A program made the translations under genes and the position numbers. From contig JADMXW010000009.1 of the NCBI GenBank assembly GCA_015548865.1, forward strand, positions 124,001 through 188,000: 64,000 bases of DNA, read 5' to 3'. This document shows positions 9,028-18,723 of the stretch, in pieces. The stretch's first letter is position 1, and the number at the start of each line of letters is the position of its first letter. This DNA comes from Serratia marcescens. GTDB taxonomy: Bacteria; Pseudomonadota; Gammaproteobacteria; Enterobacterales; Enterobacteriaceae. The notes beneath the pieces were generated by a model that was given only the letters and a program-made list of their open reading frames with translations, was not told the origin of the DNA and searched no databases.

Positions 9028-9228
9028 TCATTTACTGACCAGTTTCTCTAAGTCCGACAACCTCCAGCGCAGGCGATTACCAATTCTTACTGGGCTTATC
9101 GGTCCTTTGTCATAGCACGCCCAGCAACGTAGCGTCTGTGGTTTCAGCCCTAGGAAGTCGGCGGCTTCATTAGTTGTTAATATCTGGCGTGTTGCAAATG
9201 CTTCTTGAGGTTGTAATGAGTCTGGCAT
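9028..9228 (-). CDS. AlpA-like excisionase/transcription regulator
   Basis: 66 residues: a MerR-like winged helix-turn-helix (ILTTNEAADFLGLKPQTLRCWACYDKGP, then a wing PVRIGNRLRWRLSDLEKLV). This is the signature of AlpA/excisionase-type small DNA-binding proteins of P4-like elements, which activate element genes or control excision. It is the gene nearest the tRNA on this element and is first in the apparent operon with the 147-residue protein and the helicase. A 9-bp repeated word lies 58-89 bases upstream of its start and may be a binding site. It is slightly shorter than typical AlpA but the fold motif is complete. Confidence 0.8.
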   Translation of the reverse strand: MPDSLQPQEAFATRQILTTNEAADFLGLKPQTLRCWACYDKGPISPVRIGNRLRWRLSDLEKLVSK

Positions 9229-9285
9229 CGTTCACAGTTCCTTACTGTTGGGAAGTATTGAGAGCGATGAGAGTAGACAACGAGA

Positions 9286-9317
9286 ACCATGGGTGGAGTA
9301 AACCCTGGACCATGGGT
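9286..9317. repeat. ACCATGGGT direct repeats upstream of alpA-like gene
   Basis: The word ACCATGGGT occurs at 9286-9294 and 9309-9317, 23 bases apart start to start, with a related inverted word ACCCTGG at 9302-9308 between them. They lie in the 309-bp gap between the AlpA-like gene and the tRNA, about 60-90 bases upstream of the alpA-like start. This is a plausible operator. The rest of the gap is AT-rich and contains no gene. Confidence 0.4.
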
Positions 9318-9462
9318 AGACCTTTTTATTAATTGATTTTTATACAATTATTAATAGAGAAAAGTAAATCCCCCAGATATCCGGGATTAAACCAACATGA
9401 ATAAGAGAACGATTTGAGGTAGGGGAAACGCCAGAATAGCGTTGATTGACATACGGCGCGGC

Positions 9463-9481
9463 TGCTTACAAAATGCTTACA
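9463..9481. repeat. Paired TGCTTACA words near the tRNA end
   Basis: TGCTTACA occurs at 9463-9470 and again at 9474-9481, 11 bases apart, one helical turn. They lie 57-75 bases beyond the 3' end of the tRNA gene. Short phased direct repeats in this position are typical of integrase arm sites or excisionase sites at the attachment junction of a tRNA-integrated element. The assignment is inference. Confidence 0.35.
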
Positions 9482-9537
9482 TGAAAGAATTTGCTAATGA
9501 AATTAGCGAGTGATTTTATCGTAACTTATTGATTTTA

Positions 9538-9613
9538 TGGTGCCGATAATAGGAGTCGAACCTACGACCTTCGCATTACGAATGCGCTGCTCTACCAACT
9601 GAGCTATATCGGC
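9538..9613 (-). tRNA. thrW: tRNA-Thr, anticodon CGT
   Basis: Read on the minus strand this is a complete cloverleaf of 76 nt. The acceptor stem GCCGATA pairs with TATCGGC and is followed by discriminator A and an encoded CCA. The D arm contains GCTCAGTTGGTAGAGC, the anticodon arm is GCATT-CGT-AATGC-like, and the T arm has GGTTCGA. Anticodon CGT reads threonine ACG. It lies upstream in sequence of proA as thrW does in E. coli, where the 3' end of this tRNA is a known integration site. Here too, the accessory element starts directly at the 3' end. An inverted repeat (CGTCAGTG/CACTGACG) at 9623-9640 lies in its 5' leader. Confidence 0.95.
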
Positions 9614-9801
9614 CCTGAGACACGTCAGTGAACACTGACGGTGGACTACGGGGTGACAAAGTAGTGAAATCACTGCAGCAAGTCAATAGCTTTGCTGTCC
9701 GTTTGCTGGTTTTGTAAACGACAGGATGAATAACAGGATTCTCTCATTATGTTCACTGCTAATAACGGAGAATCCTATAACTTTCAGGCTTAAGGCGGTT
9801 A

Positions 9802-11055
9802 TCAGGCGCGAATTAAATCTTCACCGTAACCAATCCACTTGTAGGTGGTCAGGGCTTCCAGCCCCATCGGGCCGCGCGCGTGCAGTTTCTGCGTGCTCAC
9901 CGCTACTTCAGCGCCTAAACCAAACTGTCCGCCATCGGTAAAGCGGGTGCTGGCATTGACGTATACCGCCGAGGAATCCACCTCGTGCACAAAGCGTTCT
10001 GCATTGCTGATGGAGCGCGTCAAAATGGCATCGGAGTGCTGCGTGCCGTGTTCACGAATATGGGCAATGGCAGCATCCATATCGTCCACCAGCGCCACGT
10101 TGAGGTCGTTAGAAAGCCATTCGTCATCGTAGTCCTTGGCTTCCACTGCAACTACCTTGGCAGGCCCGCTTTGCAACGTGCTCAAGGCTTCCGGGCTGGC
10201 GTGCAGCGTCACCCCTGCTTGTGCCATTTTCTCACTCAGTGCAGGCAGGAACTGTGCGGCAATGGCGCGGTGAATCAGCAGTGTTTCCAGGCTGTTGCAC
10301 GCGCTCGGGCGCTGTACCTTGGCGCTTTCAATCACGGTCAGCGCTTTGGCGAAATCAATACTCTCATCGGCAAAAATATGGCACACGCCAATCCCGCCCG
10401 TGATCACCGGAATGGTCGATTGCTCACGGCACAGTTTATGCAACCCAGCACCACCGCGCGGGATCAGCATATCCACGTAGCGATCCAGTTTAAGCAGTTG
10501 ATTGACCAGCTCTCTGTCTGGGCTCTCAATCGCCTGAACCGCAGCAGCGGGCAGTCCACTCTGTGCCAGTGCGCGTTGAATCACGCTCACCGTGGCCGCA
10601 TTGGTGCGATAAGTCTCTTTACCGCCGCGCAGAATCACCGCGTTACCGGTTTTCAGGCATAGGCTGGCGACGTCTACCGTCACATTCGGGCGCGCTTCAT
10701 AGATAACGCCCACCACGCCCAACGGCACACGGCGGCGCTCCAATTTCAGCCCATTATCCAGCAGGCGGCCATCGATCACCTCACCCACCGGATCATTCAG
10801 GCGGCAGACCTGGCGCACATCGTCAGCAATAGCGCTCAAACGCTGCGGCGTGAGCAGCAACCGGTCTTGTAACGCGGCGCTCATGCCGTTTTGCCGTGCA
10901 TCCGCCAGATCCAGTGCGTTAGCGGCCAGAATCTCTGCGCTTTCCGCTTCCAGCAGGTCAGCAATCACGTTCAGCGCCTGGTTCTTCTGCACCGTACTCA
11001 GCACCGACAAGTGATAGGAGGCTTGTTTAGCCGCTTTGCCCATTTTTTCCAGCAT
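9802..11055 (-). CDS. proA: Gamma-glutamyl phosphate reductase
   Basis: 417 residues, the same length as E. coli ProA. It reduces L-glutamyl-5-phosphate with NADPH to glutamate-5-semialdehyde, the second step of proline synthesis, in the cytoplasm. It is an aldehyde-dehydrogenase-fold protein. Recognisable stretches are the N-terminal [16 protein letters not shown], the [14 protein letters not shown] segment and the catalytic-cysteine region [15 protein letters not shown] (residues ~245-259). It lies 10 bp downstream of proB, so the two form one operon and are known to act as a complex that channels the unstable intermediate. Confidence 0.97.
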   Translation of the reverse strand: MLEKMGKAAKQASYHLSVLSTVQKNQALNVIADLLEAESAEILAANALDLADARQNGMSAALQDRLLLTPQRLSAIADDVRQVCRLNDPVGEVIDGRLLDNGLKLERRRVPLGVVGVIYEARPNVTVDVASLCLKTGNAVILRGGKETYRTNAATVSVIQRALAQSGLPAAAVQAIESPDRELVNQLLKLDRYVDMLIPRGGAGLHKLCREQSTIPVITGGIGVCHIFADESIDFAKALTVIESAKVQRPSACNSLETLLIHRAIAAQFLPALSEKMAQAGVTLHASPEALSTLQSGPAKVVAVEAKDYDDEWLSNDLNVALVDDMDAAIAHIREHGTQHSDAILTRSISNAERFVHEVDSSAVYVNASTRFTDGGQFGLGAEVAVSTQKLHARGPMGLEALTTYKWIGYGEDLIRA

Positions 11056-11065
11056 GGCGTGCTCC

Positions 11066-12169
11066 TTAATTAATAATCATGTCGTCGCGATGAACGGCCA
11101 CCGGGCCATATTCATACCCGAGAATATCAGCAATCTGCTGCGAGTGATGCCCGGCTATCATGCGTAGCGCATCACTGTTGTAACGGGTTACCGCATGCGC
11201 CAAATCACGCCCGGAAAGCGTACAAACGCGGATGACCTCACCGCGAGAAAAGTTGCCCTTCACCTCACGAATGCCTTTTGGCAACAAAGAACTGCCACGC
11301 TCAACGATCGCAGAAAGCGCACCGTCATCAATGGTAATTTCACCCGCTGGCGGTGCGCCGAAGATCCAGTGTTTACGGCTTTCCAACGGTGCTTCCACGG
11401 CGTGGAAACGGGTGCCGACTGACACATTGCCAATCACATCGCCAATCACATCGGCGCGGTTACCTGCGGCAATGATCACATCAATCCCTGCACGGCAGGC
11501 CACGTCTGCCGCCTGCAATTTGGTAGACATGCCGCCAGTACCAAGGCCGGAAACACTGCCACCGGCAATCAGACGCAGTTCATCGGTAATGCCTTCCACT
11601 TCCCGGATCAACTCAGCTTCGGGATTGGAACGCGGATCGGCCGTAAACAGGCCAGCCTGATCGGTCAGCAACAGCAGCTTATCCGCATCCGCCAATATCG
11701 CCGCGAGCGCCGACAGGTTGTCGTTATCGCCAACCTTGATTTCTGCAGTGGCTACCGCATCGTTCTCGTTAATCACCGGAACAATACGGTTATCTAACAA
11801 TGCACGCAGCGTGTCGCGAGCGTTGAGGAAACGTTCTCTGTCTTCCAGATCCGCGCGCGTCAGCAGCATTTGACCAATATGGATGCCGTAAATAGAAAAC
11901 AGCTGTTCCCATAGCTGAATCAAACGACTCTGCCCTACCGCTGCCAACAGTTGCTTGGTGGCTATAGTGGCAGGCAATTCTGGATAGCCCAAATGCTCAC
12001 GCCCAGCAGCAATCGCCCCAGACGTAACAATCACAATACGGTGTCCGGCCGCGTGCTGCTGTGCACACTGGCGAACCAATTCAACAATATGGGCACGGTT
12101 CAAGCGGCGCGATCCGCCGGTCAACACGCTGGTACCCAATTTCACAACCAAAGTCTGGCTGCCACTCAT
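11066..12169 (-). CDS. proB: Glutamate 5-kinase
   Basis: 367 residues from the ATG at 12169; an upstream in-frame ATG at 12223 would add 18 residues not found in E. coli ProB. It phosphorylates glutamate at the gamma carboxyl with ATP, the first and proline-inhibited step of proline synthesis. The amino-acid kinase domain starts [19 protein letters not shown] and contains [21 protein letters not shown] and [15 protein letters not shown]. The C-terminal PUA domain begins about residue 275 ([13 protein letters not shown]). It is first gene of proBA. In E. coli phoE lies between crl and proB; here crl is directly upstream. Confidence 0.97.
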   Translation of the reverse strand: MSGSQTLVVKLGTSVLTGGSRRLNRAHIVELVRQCAQQHAAGHRIVIVTSGAIAAGREHLGYPELPATIATKQLLAAVGQSRLIQLWEQLFSIYGIHIGQMLLTRADLEDRERFLNARDTLRALLDNRIVPVINENDAVATAEIKVGDNDNLSALAAILADADKLLLLTDQAGLFTADPRSNPEAELIREVEGITDELRLIAGGSVSGLGTGGMSTKLQAADVACRAGIDVIIAAGNRADVIGDVIGNVSVGTRFHAVEAPLESRKHWIFGAPPAGEITIDDGALSAIVERGSSLLPKGIREVKGNFSRGEVIRVCTLSGRDLAHAVTRYNSDALRMIAGHHSQQIADILGYEYGPVAVHRDDMIIN

Positions 12170-12310
12170 GATTAATCTGCCGTTAATGTTGGTCAAAACA
12201 CGAAATAGTGAAAACGTTGCCACAGAGCACGTTCATAATGGCAACAGAGATTACGCGAATCTGCCCCGCTCCCGCAAACGGTAACGCGGCGCAGACTCAA
12301 AAGAGAGGCT

Positions 12311-12685
12311 TCACGGTCGCTCGGTGAGCGTCAAGGCGGGTTCCAAAGAATGTAATAACTTTTCCAGACGCGTATGAAACTGCTGTTGCGTCTCCTGCAC
12401 TTTCGTCAGCACTTCGGTATCCTTAATTTTCTCTTCTTGCCAACGGCCCGTTTTATCGTACAAGCCAGTATGGTAGGAATAAACGAGCGTCTGTTCCTGG
12501 GCTTCCAACTGGAGCCACCATCCCCAGAATTCCCGTTTTTCCGGCACAGGTTTCACACTAACGCATACCGCCAGGCAATCAAAGAAAAAACACGCGTTGT
12601 CGCACTGATTCTCGCGTAGATAGGGCCCCAATGAGGCAAAACTTTTCATGAGCCGGGTTTTCGGGTGTCCACTCGGTAATGTCAT
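12311..12685 (-). CDS. crl: Sigma factor-binding protein Crl
   Basis: 124 residues beginning [25 protein letters not shown], close to E. coli Crl. Crl binds domain 2 of sigma-S and helps it assemble with core RNA polymerase, so it supports stationary-phase and biofilm gene expression. The conserved core [14 protein letters not shown] and [14 protein letters not shown] is intact. The C-terminal tail is shorter and diverged from the 133-residue E. coli protein. It sits between frsA and proB on the same strand, the E. coli neighbourhood without phoE. Confidence 0.95.
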   Translation of the reverse strand: MTLPSGHPKTRLMKSFASLGPYLRENQCDNACFFFDCLAVCVSVKPVPEKREFWGWWLQLEAQEQTLVYSYHTGLYDKTGRWQEEKIKDTEVLTKVQETQQQFHTRLEKLLHSLEPALTLTERP

Positions 12686-12782
12686 CGGTTTACTCCTCAG
12701 GTTGAAGCTTCTCTTTTAGCAGATGGCAACAATAAATTAAACCGCTAAGCTTCAGGTTGTTCTTTCTTTGCGAGTCCGATGC

Positions 12783-14033
12783 TTAGTCGCTCAGCGCGCC
12801 CTTTAGCCAATCGCTGATATGACCCAATGCCTGATGAAAATTACGGTATATTGGTGCCGCCTTGATAGGCAACAATTTACCGTTGGTGGAAGAATTGACG
12901 ATCAGACTCGCCTCTTCTTTCGGGCACAGCAGATCGTTATCCCAATAGCCCGCCAGCATAGGCGTCGGGCAACGGTGGCCCAGCAACCCCTGTGTTTTTA
13001 GCGAGTAGCGGCACAGTTCCGTTTTCAACGCTGCATCGGTGGCATTCGCCATGCCAAGGCGGCTGGCCAGCACGTCCATATACATATCCGGCACCTGATG
13101 CTGGCGCTGTGTATCACACAGTAAATGGTGCACGATAGGGCCAAGCGTAGCGACACCGCGTAAACGGGTGGGTTCCAAATAGGCCAGCCGCACTGCGATA
13201 TTGGCACCGAAACGAAAGCCAAACGCGCCCACGCGACAATGATCGACCCAGGGAATATCAGGCAGCGCGCGTAACACCTGTCGGTGCAGGAAACTGCTGT
13301 CTTCACTTAACTTCCAGCGCGACGAAAAACCTACCGATGGCACATCAATGGTCAGCATGGCTATACCGGCGGGCGCCAGATAGTCGCAGAACAAACGATA
13401 GTAGTCGCTTTGCAGCATATCCAGCGTGCCACACATCAGCACGGTTGGAAAAGGTGCCGTTCCCTGCTCAGGCAAGTGCAAAAAGCCACGCAGGTTTCCG
13501 CCTCCCTCAATAGGAAAGTCCAGCGCTTTTAGCTGATATGGCAGGTAGTTTGCCGCTTCTTCATAGGCGCGGTTAGCCAGTGTTTGTGCCTGTTCAGCCA
13601 GTTCATCCCCTTTGATATAGGGATAAGCCGCAATGCTATAAAGATTGGCCGCATTCAACCAATAGTGACCGTCGTGCTGGGTCTCTTCGCTTTCCATCGC
13701 TTTGGTTTGCCAAGCGGCGCCCTGCTTGGCCCACTCATAAATCCAGTTACCACTGCGGTAGCCCACAACGGTGTCCAGCAAATGTTCATTGCTGCGTTTC
13801 GCCGTGCTGACCGTAATACGCGCCAGCACTTCTTCTATTTCACGCGGATCGACACCGCGCCAGATCCACATCAGGCGATTGAGCGTGCGATACCAGTGTT
13901 TTGAGTACCGTCCTTCCAGCGCAGAATCACGTTCAATTTCTTCATGGTGATGGACACGTCTGACCAACGTCGACGTCTCTTGATGTTTGAACGAGGGCTT
14001 GAACAGTGTCTCAGAGAGATTGGCTTGAACCAC
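12783..14033 (-). CDS. frsA: FrsA, esterase-like alpha/beta-hydrolase family protein
   Basis: 416 residues; E. coli FrsA (YafA) has 414. It is the fermentation-respiration switch protein, which binds unphosphorylated glucose-specific IIA in enterics; its catalytic activity is disputed. The alpha/beta-hydrolase core is at about residues 185-410. At the nucleophile elbow the sequence is [13 protein letters not shown], so the usual G-x-S-x-G serine is replaced by arginine, as in E. coli FrsA. The last strand and acid/histidine region [11 protein letters not shown] and [11 protein letters not shown] are present. The start is supported by conservation of [24 protein letters not shown]. It lies between gpt and crl as in E. 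coli. Confidence 0.93.
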   Translation of the reverse strand: MVQANLSETLFKPSFKHQETSTLVRRVHHHEEIERDSALEGRYSKHWYRTLNRLMWIWRGVDPREIEEVLARITVSTAKRSNEHLLDTVVGYRSGNWIYEWAKQGAAWQTKAMESEETQHDGHYWLNAANLYSIAAYPYIKGDELAEQAQTLANRAYEEAANYLPYQLKALDFPIEGGGNLRGFLHLPEQGTAPFPTVLMCGTLDMLQSDYYRLFCDYLAPAGIAMLTIDVPSVGFSSRWKLSEDSSFLHRQVLRALPDIPWVDHCRVGAFGFRFGANIAVRLAYLEPTRLRGVATLGPIVHHLLCDTQRQHQVPDMYMDVLASRLGMANATDAALKTELCRYSLKTQGLLGHRCPTPMLAGYWDNDLLCPKEEASLIVNSSTNGKLLPIKAAPIYRNFHQALGHISDWLKGALSD

Positions 14034-14128
14034 GGCAGTCTCCTAGATACGGCATGATTGAGAACACGAAAACGCACGGCAGATGCGCATCGGAATGAGA
14101 GTCCTTCACAGGCTTCTCGGAGCCTTTA

Positions 14129-14157
14129 AAAAAATTGCCCGGCGCTGCGCCGGGCAA
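14129..14157 (-). terminator. Rho-independent terminator after gpt
   Basis: A perfect GC-rich hairpin (TTGCCCGGCGC / GCGCCGGGCAA, 14135-14157) is followed on the minus strand by seven T residues (complement of 14128-14134). It lies between the gpt stop and the frsA start, so it ends gpt transcription. Confidence 0.85.
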
Positions 14158-14217
14158 TTAACATAACATTAGTTAGCGTCTGAACGCTATGCCGGAAGGT
14201 GATTACCGTCCAGTCAA

Positions 14218-14676
14218 TTACCGTCCAGCCAAAGGCGGTACAAACACTACGCCCATGTCCCACGGTTGCTCAATCCAAGTGTCCTGCGGGATATCAACCA
14301 CGTAGTCATCAACCAACGGGCGCCCAGCAGGCTTAGCGAAGATCGTGATAAAATGCGCTTTCGGATACATATCACGAATCGCTTTTGCTGTTCCCCCGGT
14401 ATCCACCAGATCGTCGATCACGATAAACCCTTCACCGTCTCCCTCAGCACGTTTCAGGACAGTCAGCTCACGCTGGTTGTCATGGTCATAGCTGGAGATA
14501 CACACCGTATCCACATGACGGATGCCTAATTCACGCGCCAGCAGTGCACCGGGAACCAACCCGCCACGGCTAACGGCAATAATGCCTTTCCATTGTTCGG
14601 CTGGCAGCAAACGCTGCGCCAGTTTACGGGCATGAATTTGCAACATATCCCAGGTGACGACGTACTTTTCGCTCAT
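14218..14676 (-). CDS. gpt: Xanthine-guanine phosphoribosyltransferase
   Basis: 152 residues, identical in length to E. coli Gpt. It converts guanine, xanthine and, less well, hypoxanthine with PRPP to the nucleotide monophosphates in purine salvage, associated with the inner membrane face. The PRPP-binding loop [17 protein letters not shown] is at about residues 84-100, and the N-terminal [20 protein letters not shown] is standard. It is divergent from pepD, as in E. coli, and ends at a strong terminator. Confidence 0.97.
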   Translation of the reverse strand: MSEKYVVTWDMLQIHARKLAQRLLPAEQWKGIIAVSRGGLVPGALLARELGIRHVDTVCISSYDHDNQRELTVLKRAEGDGEGFIVIDDLVDTGGTAKAIRDMYPKAHFITIFAKPAGRPLVDDYVVDIPQDTWIEQPWDMGVVFVPPLAGR

Positions 14677-15092
14677 AAAAATCTATCCTGACCAACGTTA
14701 AATTGGCTTAATTCGAGTCTGAGGGGGAAAAAGGTTGCGCGAGATTATAGATAGCCGCCAGCATAAAAACCAGTATTTATCCGCGTAATCGCTGCATACC
14801 TCTTGCTTTTATCCTCTGACTGCCAGTTCAAAACACCCTATCATAAAGAGAAAAATAACGGACATACGGGTTACTTAGCCCAGGACATCAATTCAATATT
14901 CTGAATTTAATATTTATTAAAGCATAAAACACCATGACAATCAGTAATACAAATTGAAGATGCATCAATAGATAAGGAAAGTGATATTCTGTCACTGACG
15001 TGCCGGTTGCGGCGGCACACCCCGAAACGTTTAACTTGCAGTCCTTACGCACCTGATGCGCAGACGGGTCTGCTAACGAGGAGACGCTAACC
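14677..15092. other. gpt-pepD divergent control region, 416 bp
   Basis: No gene is visible. The middle (about 14880-14960) is AT-rich and should hold the pepD promoter. A hairpin GTGCCG / CGGCAC (15000-15018) lies in the likely pepD leader, about 75 bases before the start codon. I see no known operator with confidence. Confidence 0.4.
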
Positions 15093-16553
15093 GTGTCTGA
15101 ACTGTCTCAACTTGCTCCCCAGCCATTGTGGGATATTTTTGCCACCATCTGTTCCATTCCCCACCCTTCTTACCATGAAGAGGCGTTGGCGCAGCACATT
15201 TTAGCCTGGGCCAAAGGGCGTAATATTCACGCCGAGCGCGATGCAGTGGGGAACATCTTGCTGCGTAAAGCCGCAACGCCGGGGCTGGAAAACCGCAAAC
15301 CGGTGGTATTGCAGGCGCACCTGGATATGGTGCCGCAGAAAAACAATGACACCGTACACGATTTTACCACTGACCCCATCCAACCTTATGTGGATGGTGA
15401 CTGGATCAAAGCACGTGGCACCACGTTGGGGGCGGATAACGGTATTGGGATGGCCTCTGCGCTGGCGGTTCTGGCAGACGATCGTGTGAAACATGGCCCG
15501 TTGGAAGTGCTGCTGACCATGACGGAAGAATCCGGTATGGATGGCGCTTTTGGTTTGCAACCCAACTGGTTACAGGGCGAAATTCTCATCAACACCGATT
15601 CAGAAGAAGAAGGTGAAGTGTACATGGGCTGTGCTGGCGGGATCGATTTTATCACCCGTCTGCCTCTGACGCGTGAAGCATTACCCGCAGGTCTCTCCAC
15701 GTTCAAACTGACGTTAAAAGGGCTAAAAGGCGGCCACTCCGGCTGCGATATTCATTTGGGGCTGGGTAACGCGAATAAGCTGCTGGCACGTTTTCTGTTC
15801 CAGCACGCCACGAAAACGGATATTCGTGTGCTGGATTTAAATGGCGGCACACTGCGTAACGCCATTCCCCGTGAAGCCTTCGCCACGCTGGCCGTTCCAG
15901 CGGGCAACATTGCCACGCTGAAAACAATGGCAGATCAATACCTGGCGACACTGAAACACGAATTGGCCGCCGTGGAGAAAAACCTGACGCTGGTGCTGGA
16001 AGAAACCACCAGCGATGCCCTGCCGCTCACCGTTGAATCCCGCGATCGCCTGCTGGCATTGCTGAATTCCACCCCGAATGGCGTCATTCGTATGAGTGAT
16101 GAAGTCAAAGGCGTGGTGGAAACCTCGCTCAATCTGGGTGTGGTCACCATGAACACAGAACAGGCAGAAATCATCTGCTTGATTCGTTCACTGATTGACA
16201 GCGGTAAAGATGCCGTGGTCGGTACACTGACGGCATTGGGACAGTTAGCGGGCGCTCACACCGCACCGAAGGGCGGCTACCCAGGCTGGAAACCGGATGC
16301 CCATTCACCGGTTATGCAGTTGGTGCGTGAAACTTACCAGAAACTGTTTGATACCACGCCGAACATCATGGTCATTCACGCTGGGCTTGAGTGCGGGTTG
16401 TTTAAAAAACCCTACCCGAACATGGATATGGTTTCTATTGGGCCCACCATCACCGGACCGCATTCCCCCGATGAGCAGGTGCATATCGCAAGTGTGGGCC
16501 GTTACTGGCAACTGCTGACAGCGCTGTTGGCCGCTATCCCAGAGAAAGCGTAA
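15093..16553 (+). CDS. pepD: Aminoacyl-histidine dipeptidase (peptidase D)
   Basis: 486 residues, GTG start, matching E. coli PepD (485) from MSELSQLAPQPLWDIF. It is a cytoplasmic zinc M20 metallopeptidase that cleaves Xaa-His dipeptides such as carnosine. Metal and catalytic residues are visible: QAHLDMVPQ near 81, GADNGIGMA near 119, TEESGMDGAFG near 150, NTDSEEEGE near 171 and the C-terminal HAGLECG and GPHSPDEQVH. It is a single gene with its own terminator, convergent with dinB. Confidence 0.97.
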   Translation: MSELSQLAPQPLWDIFATICSIPHPSYHEEALAQHILAWAKGRNIHAERDAVGNILLRKAATPGLENRKPVVLQAHLDMVPQKNNDTVHDFTTDPIQPYVDGDWIKARGTTLGADNGIGMASALAVLADDRVKHGPLEVLLTMTEESGMDGAFGLQPNWLQGEILINTDSEEEGEVYMGCAGGIDFITRLPLTREALPAGLSTFKLTLKGLKGGHSGCDIHLGLGNANKLLARFLFQHATKTDIRVLDLNGGTLRNAIPREAFATLAVPAGNIATLKTMADQYLATLKHELAAVEKNLTLVLEETTSDALPLTVESRDRLLALLNSTPNGVIRMSDEVKGVVETSLNLGVVTMNTEQAEIICLIRSLIDSGKDAVVGTLTALGQLAGAHTAPKGGYPGWKPDAHSPVMQLVRETYQKLFDTTPNIMVIHAGLECGLFKKPYPNMDMVSIGPTITGPHSPDEQVHIASVGRYWQLLTALLAAIPEKA

Positions 16554-16558
16554 TCAGG

Positions 16559-16594
16559 CGCGCCGGGGCATTCACTGCTGCCGGCGCGTTTGTT
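16559..16594 (+). terminator. Terminator between pepD and dinB
   Basis: CGCGCCGG (16559-16566) pairs with CCGGCGCG (16581-16588) and is followed by TTTGTT on the plus strand, six bases after the pepD stop. Confidence 0.7.
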
Positions 16595-16607
16595 ACTTCA
16601 CGTACCG

Positions 16608-17666
16608 TCATTCCAAATTCAGCAATAGCTGGCGTTCCATTTGGGGGTCGAGCAAGGTAACGTGCAACCCGACCAGCCTGACGCCTCGCGTCTGACGTCG
16701 TTCTTCCCAGGTTTGCCGTGCCAGACGCAGCAGATCCTGCTTATTCAGTTCGGGCCACACATGTTCCTGTGTCGTCTGGCAAAAATCATCAAACTTCAGC
16801 TTTACGCCCTGACGGGCGATATGCAGATCCGGCTTCACACGCCGCAAGCGTAATTCCAGTTCCTGATAGAGTTGTTCCACCAGCCCTTCGCACTCATGCC
16901 AATGGTGGATATCGGCAGCCAGCGTTTTTTCCACGCCCACGGATTTACGCAAACGATCGGGAGAAACCGCGCGCTCATCAATGCCATGGCAGCGCTCCCA
17001 TAACACACGGCCAAATTTTCCAAACTGGCGCAGCAACTCAGCCAAATCGTACTGCCTCACATCTGCGCAGGTGTGCAAGCCTTTCTCTTCAAGCCGCTTT
17101 GCCGTGACCTTACCCACGCCGGGGATTTTTTCCAGCGGCAACGCCAGCAGAAAGGCTTCCATATTATTAGGCGTAATCACGAACTGGCCGTTAGGTTTAT
17201 TCTGTTCCGATGCCACTTTGGCAAGAAACTTGATGGGAGCCACGCCCGCGGATGCCGTGAGCTGTAACTCGTTGGCGATCGTCTGGCGAATTTCCTGAGC
17301 AATCAGCGTCGCAGAACCGTTACACAATGAGCTGTCTGTCACATCCAGATAGGCTTCATCCAGCGAAAGGGGTTCTATCAGCGTGGTGTAACGGGAAAAG
17401 ATATTGCGAATCAGGCGTGAGGTGGCTTTGTACACCTCCATACGTCCCGGCAGGAGCTTAAGCTGAGGGCACAAACGCAGTGCGGTAGCCGTCGCCATGG
17501 CACTGTGCACGCCATAGCGGCGGGCAGGATAGTTGGCGGTGCTGATCACGCCCCGCCGATCCGCACTGCCGCCAATCGCCAGAGGAATATCGCGCAAGCG
17601 CGGATTATCACGCATCTCAATGGCGGCATAGAAGCAATCCATATCGACATGAATAATTTTACGCAT
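16608..17666 (-). CDS. dinB: DNA polymerase IV
   Basis: 352 residues from [15 protein letters not shown] at 17666; the longer reading to 17723 would run through the LexA box, so the shorter start is right. It is a Y-family translesion polymerase. Catalytic acidic residues are in HVDMDC (8, 10) and [10 protein letters not shown] (~103-104). The steric-gate position 13 is Tyr where E. coli has Phe. The helix-hairpin-helix [17 protein letters not shown] and little-finger domain follow. The C-terminus RQLLLNLE keeps the beta-clamp-binding motif. It is convergent with pepD and SOS-controlled through the box at 17679-17698. Confidence 0.96.
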   Translation of the reverse strand: MRKIIHVDMDCFYAAIEMRDNPRLRDIPLAIGGSADRRGVISTANYPARRYGVHSAMATATALRLCPQLKLLPGRMEVYKATSRLIRNIFSRYTTLIEPLSLDEAYLDVTDSSLCNGSATLIAQEIRQTIANELQLTASAGVAPIKFLAKVASEQNKPNGQFVITPNNMEAFLLALPLEKIPGVGKVTAKRLEEKGLHTCADVRQYDLAELLRQFGKFGRVLWERCHGIDERAVSPDRLRKSVGVEKTLAADIHHWHECEGLVEQLYQELELRLRRVKPDLHIARQGVKLKFDDFCQTTQEHVWPELNKQDLLRLARQTWEERRQTRGVRLVGLHVTLLDPQMERQLLLNLE

Positions 17667-17678
17667 ACGCCCTCCAGT

Positions 17679-17698
17679 TACTGTATAAAAATACAGTA
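17679..17698 (-). promoter_or_regulatory. LexA (SOS) box of dinB
   Basis: A 20-bp palindromic site with CTGT-N8-ACAG (CTGT at 17681-17684, ACAG at 17693-17696) and an A/T-only centre, 13 bases upstream of the dinB start. It is almost the LexA consensus, so dinB should be tightly SOS-repressed. Confidence 0.92.
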
Positions 17699-17722
17699 AC
17701 GAAAAACGGTATGCAAGCGACA

Positions 17723-18532
17723 TTAACGAGGCGTGGGCCCATCTCCTGTCTCAGCAGGAATCAACATCACCAGTTTGAATTCCTGGTGCAATGCCGGATG
17801 AAAAGTCTGCTGCTGATACGTTATCTCCTGGCATGTGGTGGCGTGGTGAAAGCGCCGCTCACCACCCTCGCGCGCCATCACCGCTTGTTGCGTCCACCAG
17901 CGCTCAAATTCACGGCTATCCCGGCACAATTGCATGACCAGTTCACGCATCATCTCATGGGAATAATGGCTCGATTCGGCACGAAACTCCGCAACGACAC
18001 GGCGAGCGCGTTCAGGCCAATCCACTACAAGCTGCTTTGCCAGCGGGTTAACAAACATAAACCGAAGCAAATTGGGTTGAGGATCCTCTCCCAACCAGCC
18101 GCGAAACAGCGCTTGTGCCTGCGTATTCCAGTCCAGCACATTCCAGCCACCATCCAGCAAATAAGCCGGGCAGTCCATATACTGCAACGCGGCGGTCACC
18201 TGTGCGCCAAGAGGCAAAGCCTCTGGATGCTTATCCGGATCTTTAACATTCGCCAGGTTAAACAAATAATCGCGTTCCGCAGGTGCAAGCTGTAACGCCA
18301 CAGCCAAACGTGATAACGCCGCAGGAGAGACGGATACCTCACGCCCCTGCTCTATCCAGGTGTACCAGGTTGTGCTGATGCGGCTCAACTGCGCTAACTC
18401 CTCACGGCGCAAACCGCTGGTGCGCCTCCGCTCCACAGCGGGTAGCCCGACTCTCTCTGGGGTGAGCATTTCACGCTGTGTACGCAAAAAAGCCCCTAAT
18501 GCCTTTGGACCACTCAGTGAGCTATTACTCAT
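17723..18532 (-). CDS. XRE regulator with MmyB-like ligand-binding domain
   Basis: 269 residues from [10 protein letters not shown] at 18532, which has an AAGAGA site; the longer reading to 18589 lacks one. The N-terminus is a helix-turn-helix ([19 protein letters not shown] ... [18 protein letters not shown]), the GLRREE signature of the MmyB/MLTR family. The C-terminal domain (from about residue 105, [19 protein letters not shown]) is the PAS-like ligand-binding domain with the WN..A and LLR.MF patterns. These regulators often control an adjacent divergent gene. The divergent neighbour here is a methyltransferase, a likely target. Ligand unknown. Confidence 0.85.
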   Translation of the reverse strand: MSNSSLSGPKALGAFLRTQREMLTPERVGLPAVERRRTSGLRREELAQLSRISTTWYTWIEQGREVSVSPAALSRLAVALQLAPAERDYLFNLANVKDPDKHPEALPLGAQVTAALQYMDCPAYLLDGGWNVLDWNTQAQALFRGWLGEDPQPNLLRFMFVNPLAKQLVVDWPERARRVVAEFRAESSHYSHEMMRELVMQLCRDSREFERWWTQQAVMAREGGERRFHHATTCQEITYQQQTFHPALHQEFKLVMLIPAETGDGPTPR

Positions 18533-18723
18533 GTTCTCTTGACCGTGTCGGTTAGCAATGCGTTTCTTAACGCTCATGTTGTTAATCAAACTAGCACTAT
18601 TCTATACCAGTATAAATGTTGATATTGTACCCGTATTAGTGGCTCCTTATAGTAACAACGACACGGGTCATTCAGATCGACGTAGCGCTGCGTCTTACCT
18701 TCGCAAACAGCATGAGAGCAATA

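Noticed and set aside
9985..10662. 225-codon frame antisense to proA
   Set aside because: It is a shadow of the GC-rich proA codons; no family features and no ribosome site.
12170..12310. phoE porin between proB and crl
   Set aside because: The gap is only 141 bp; the gene is absent and no remnant is visible.
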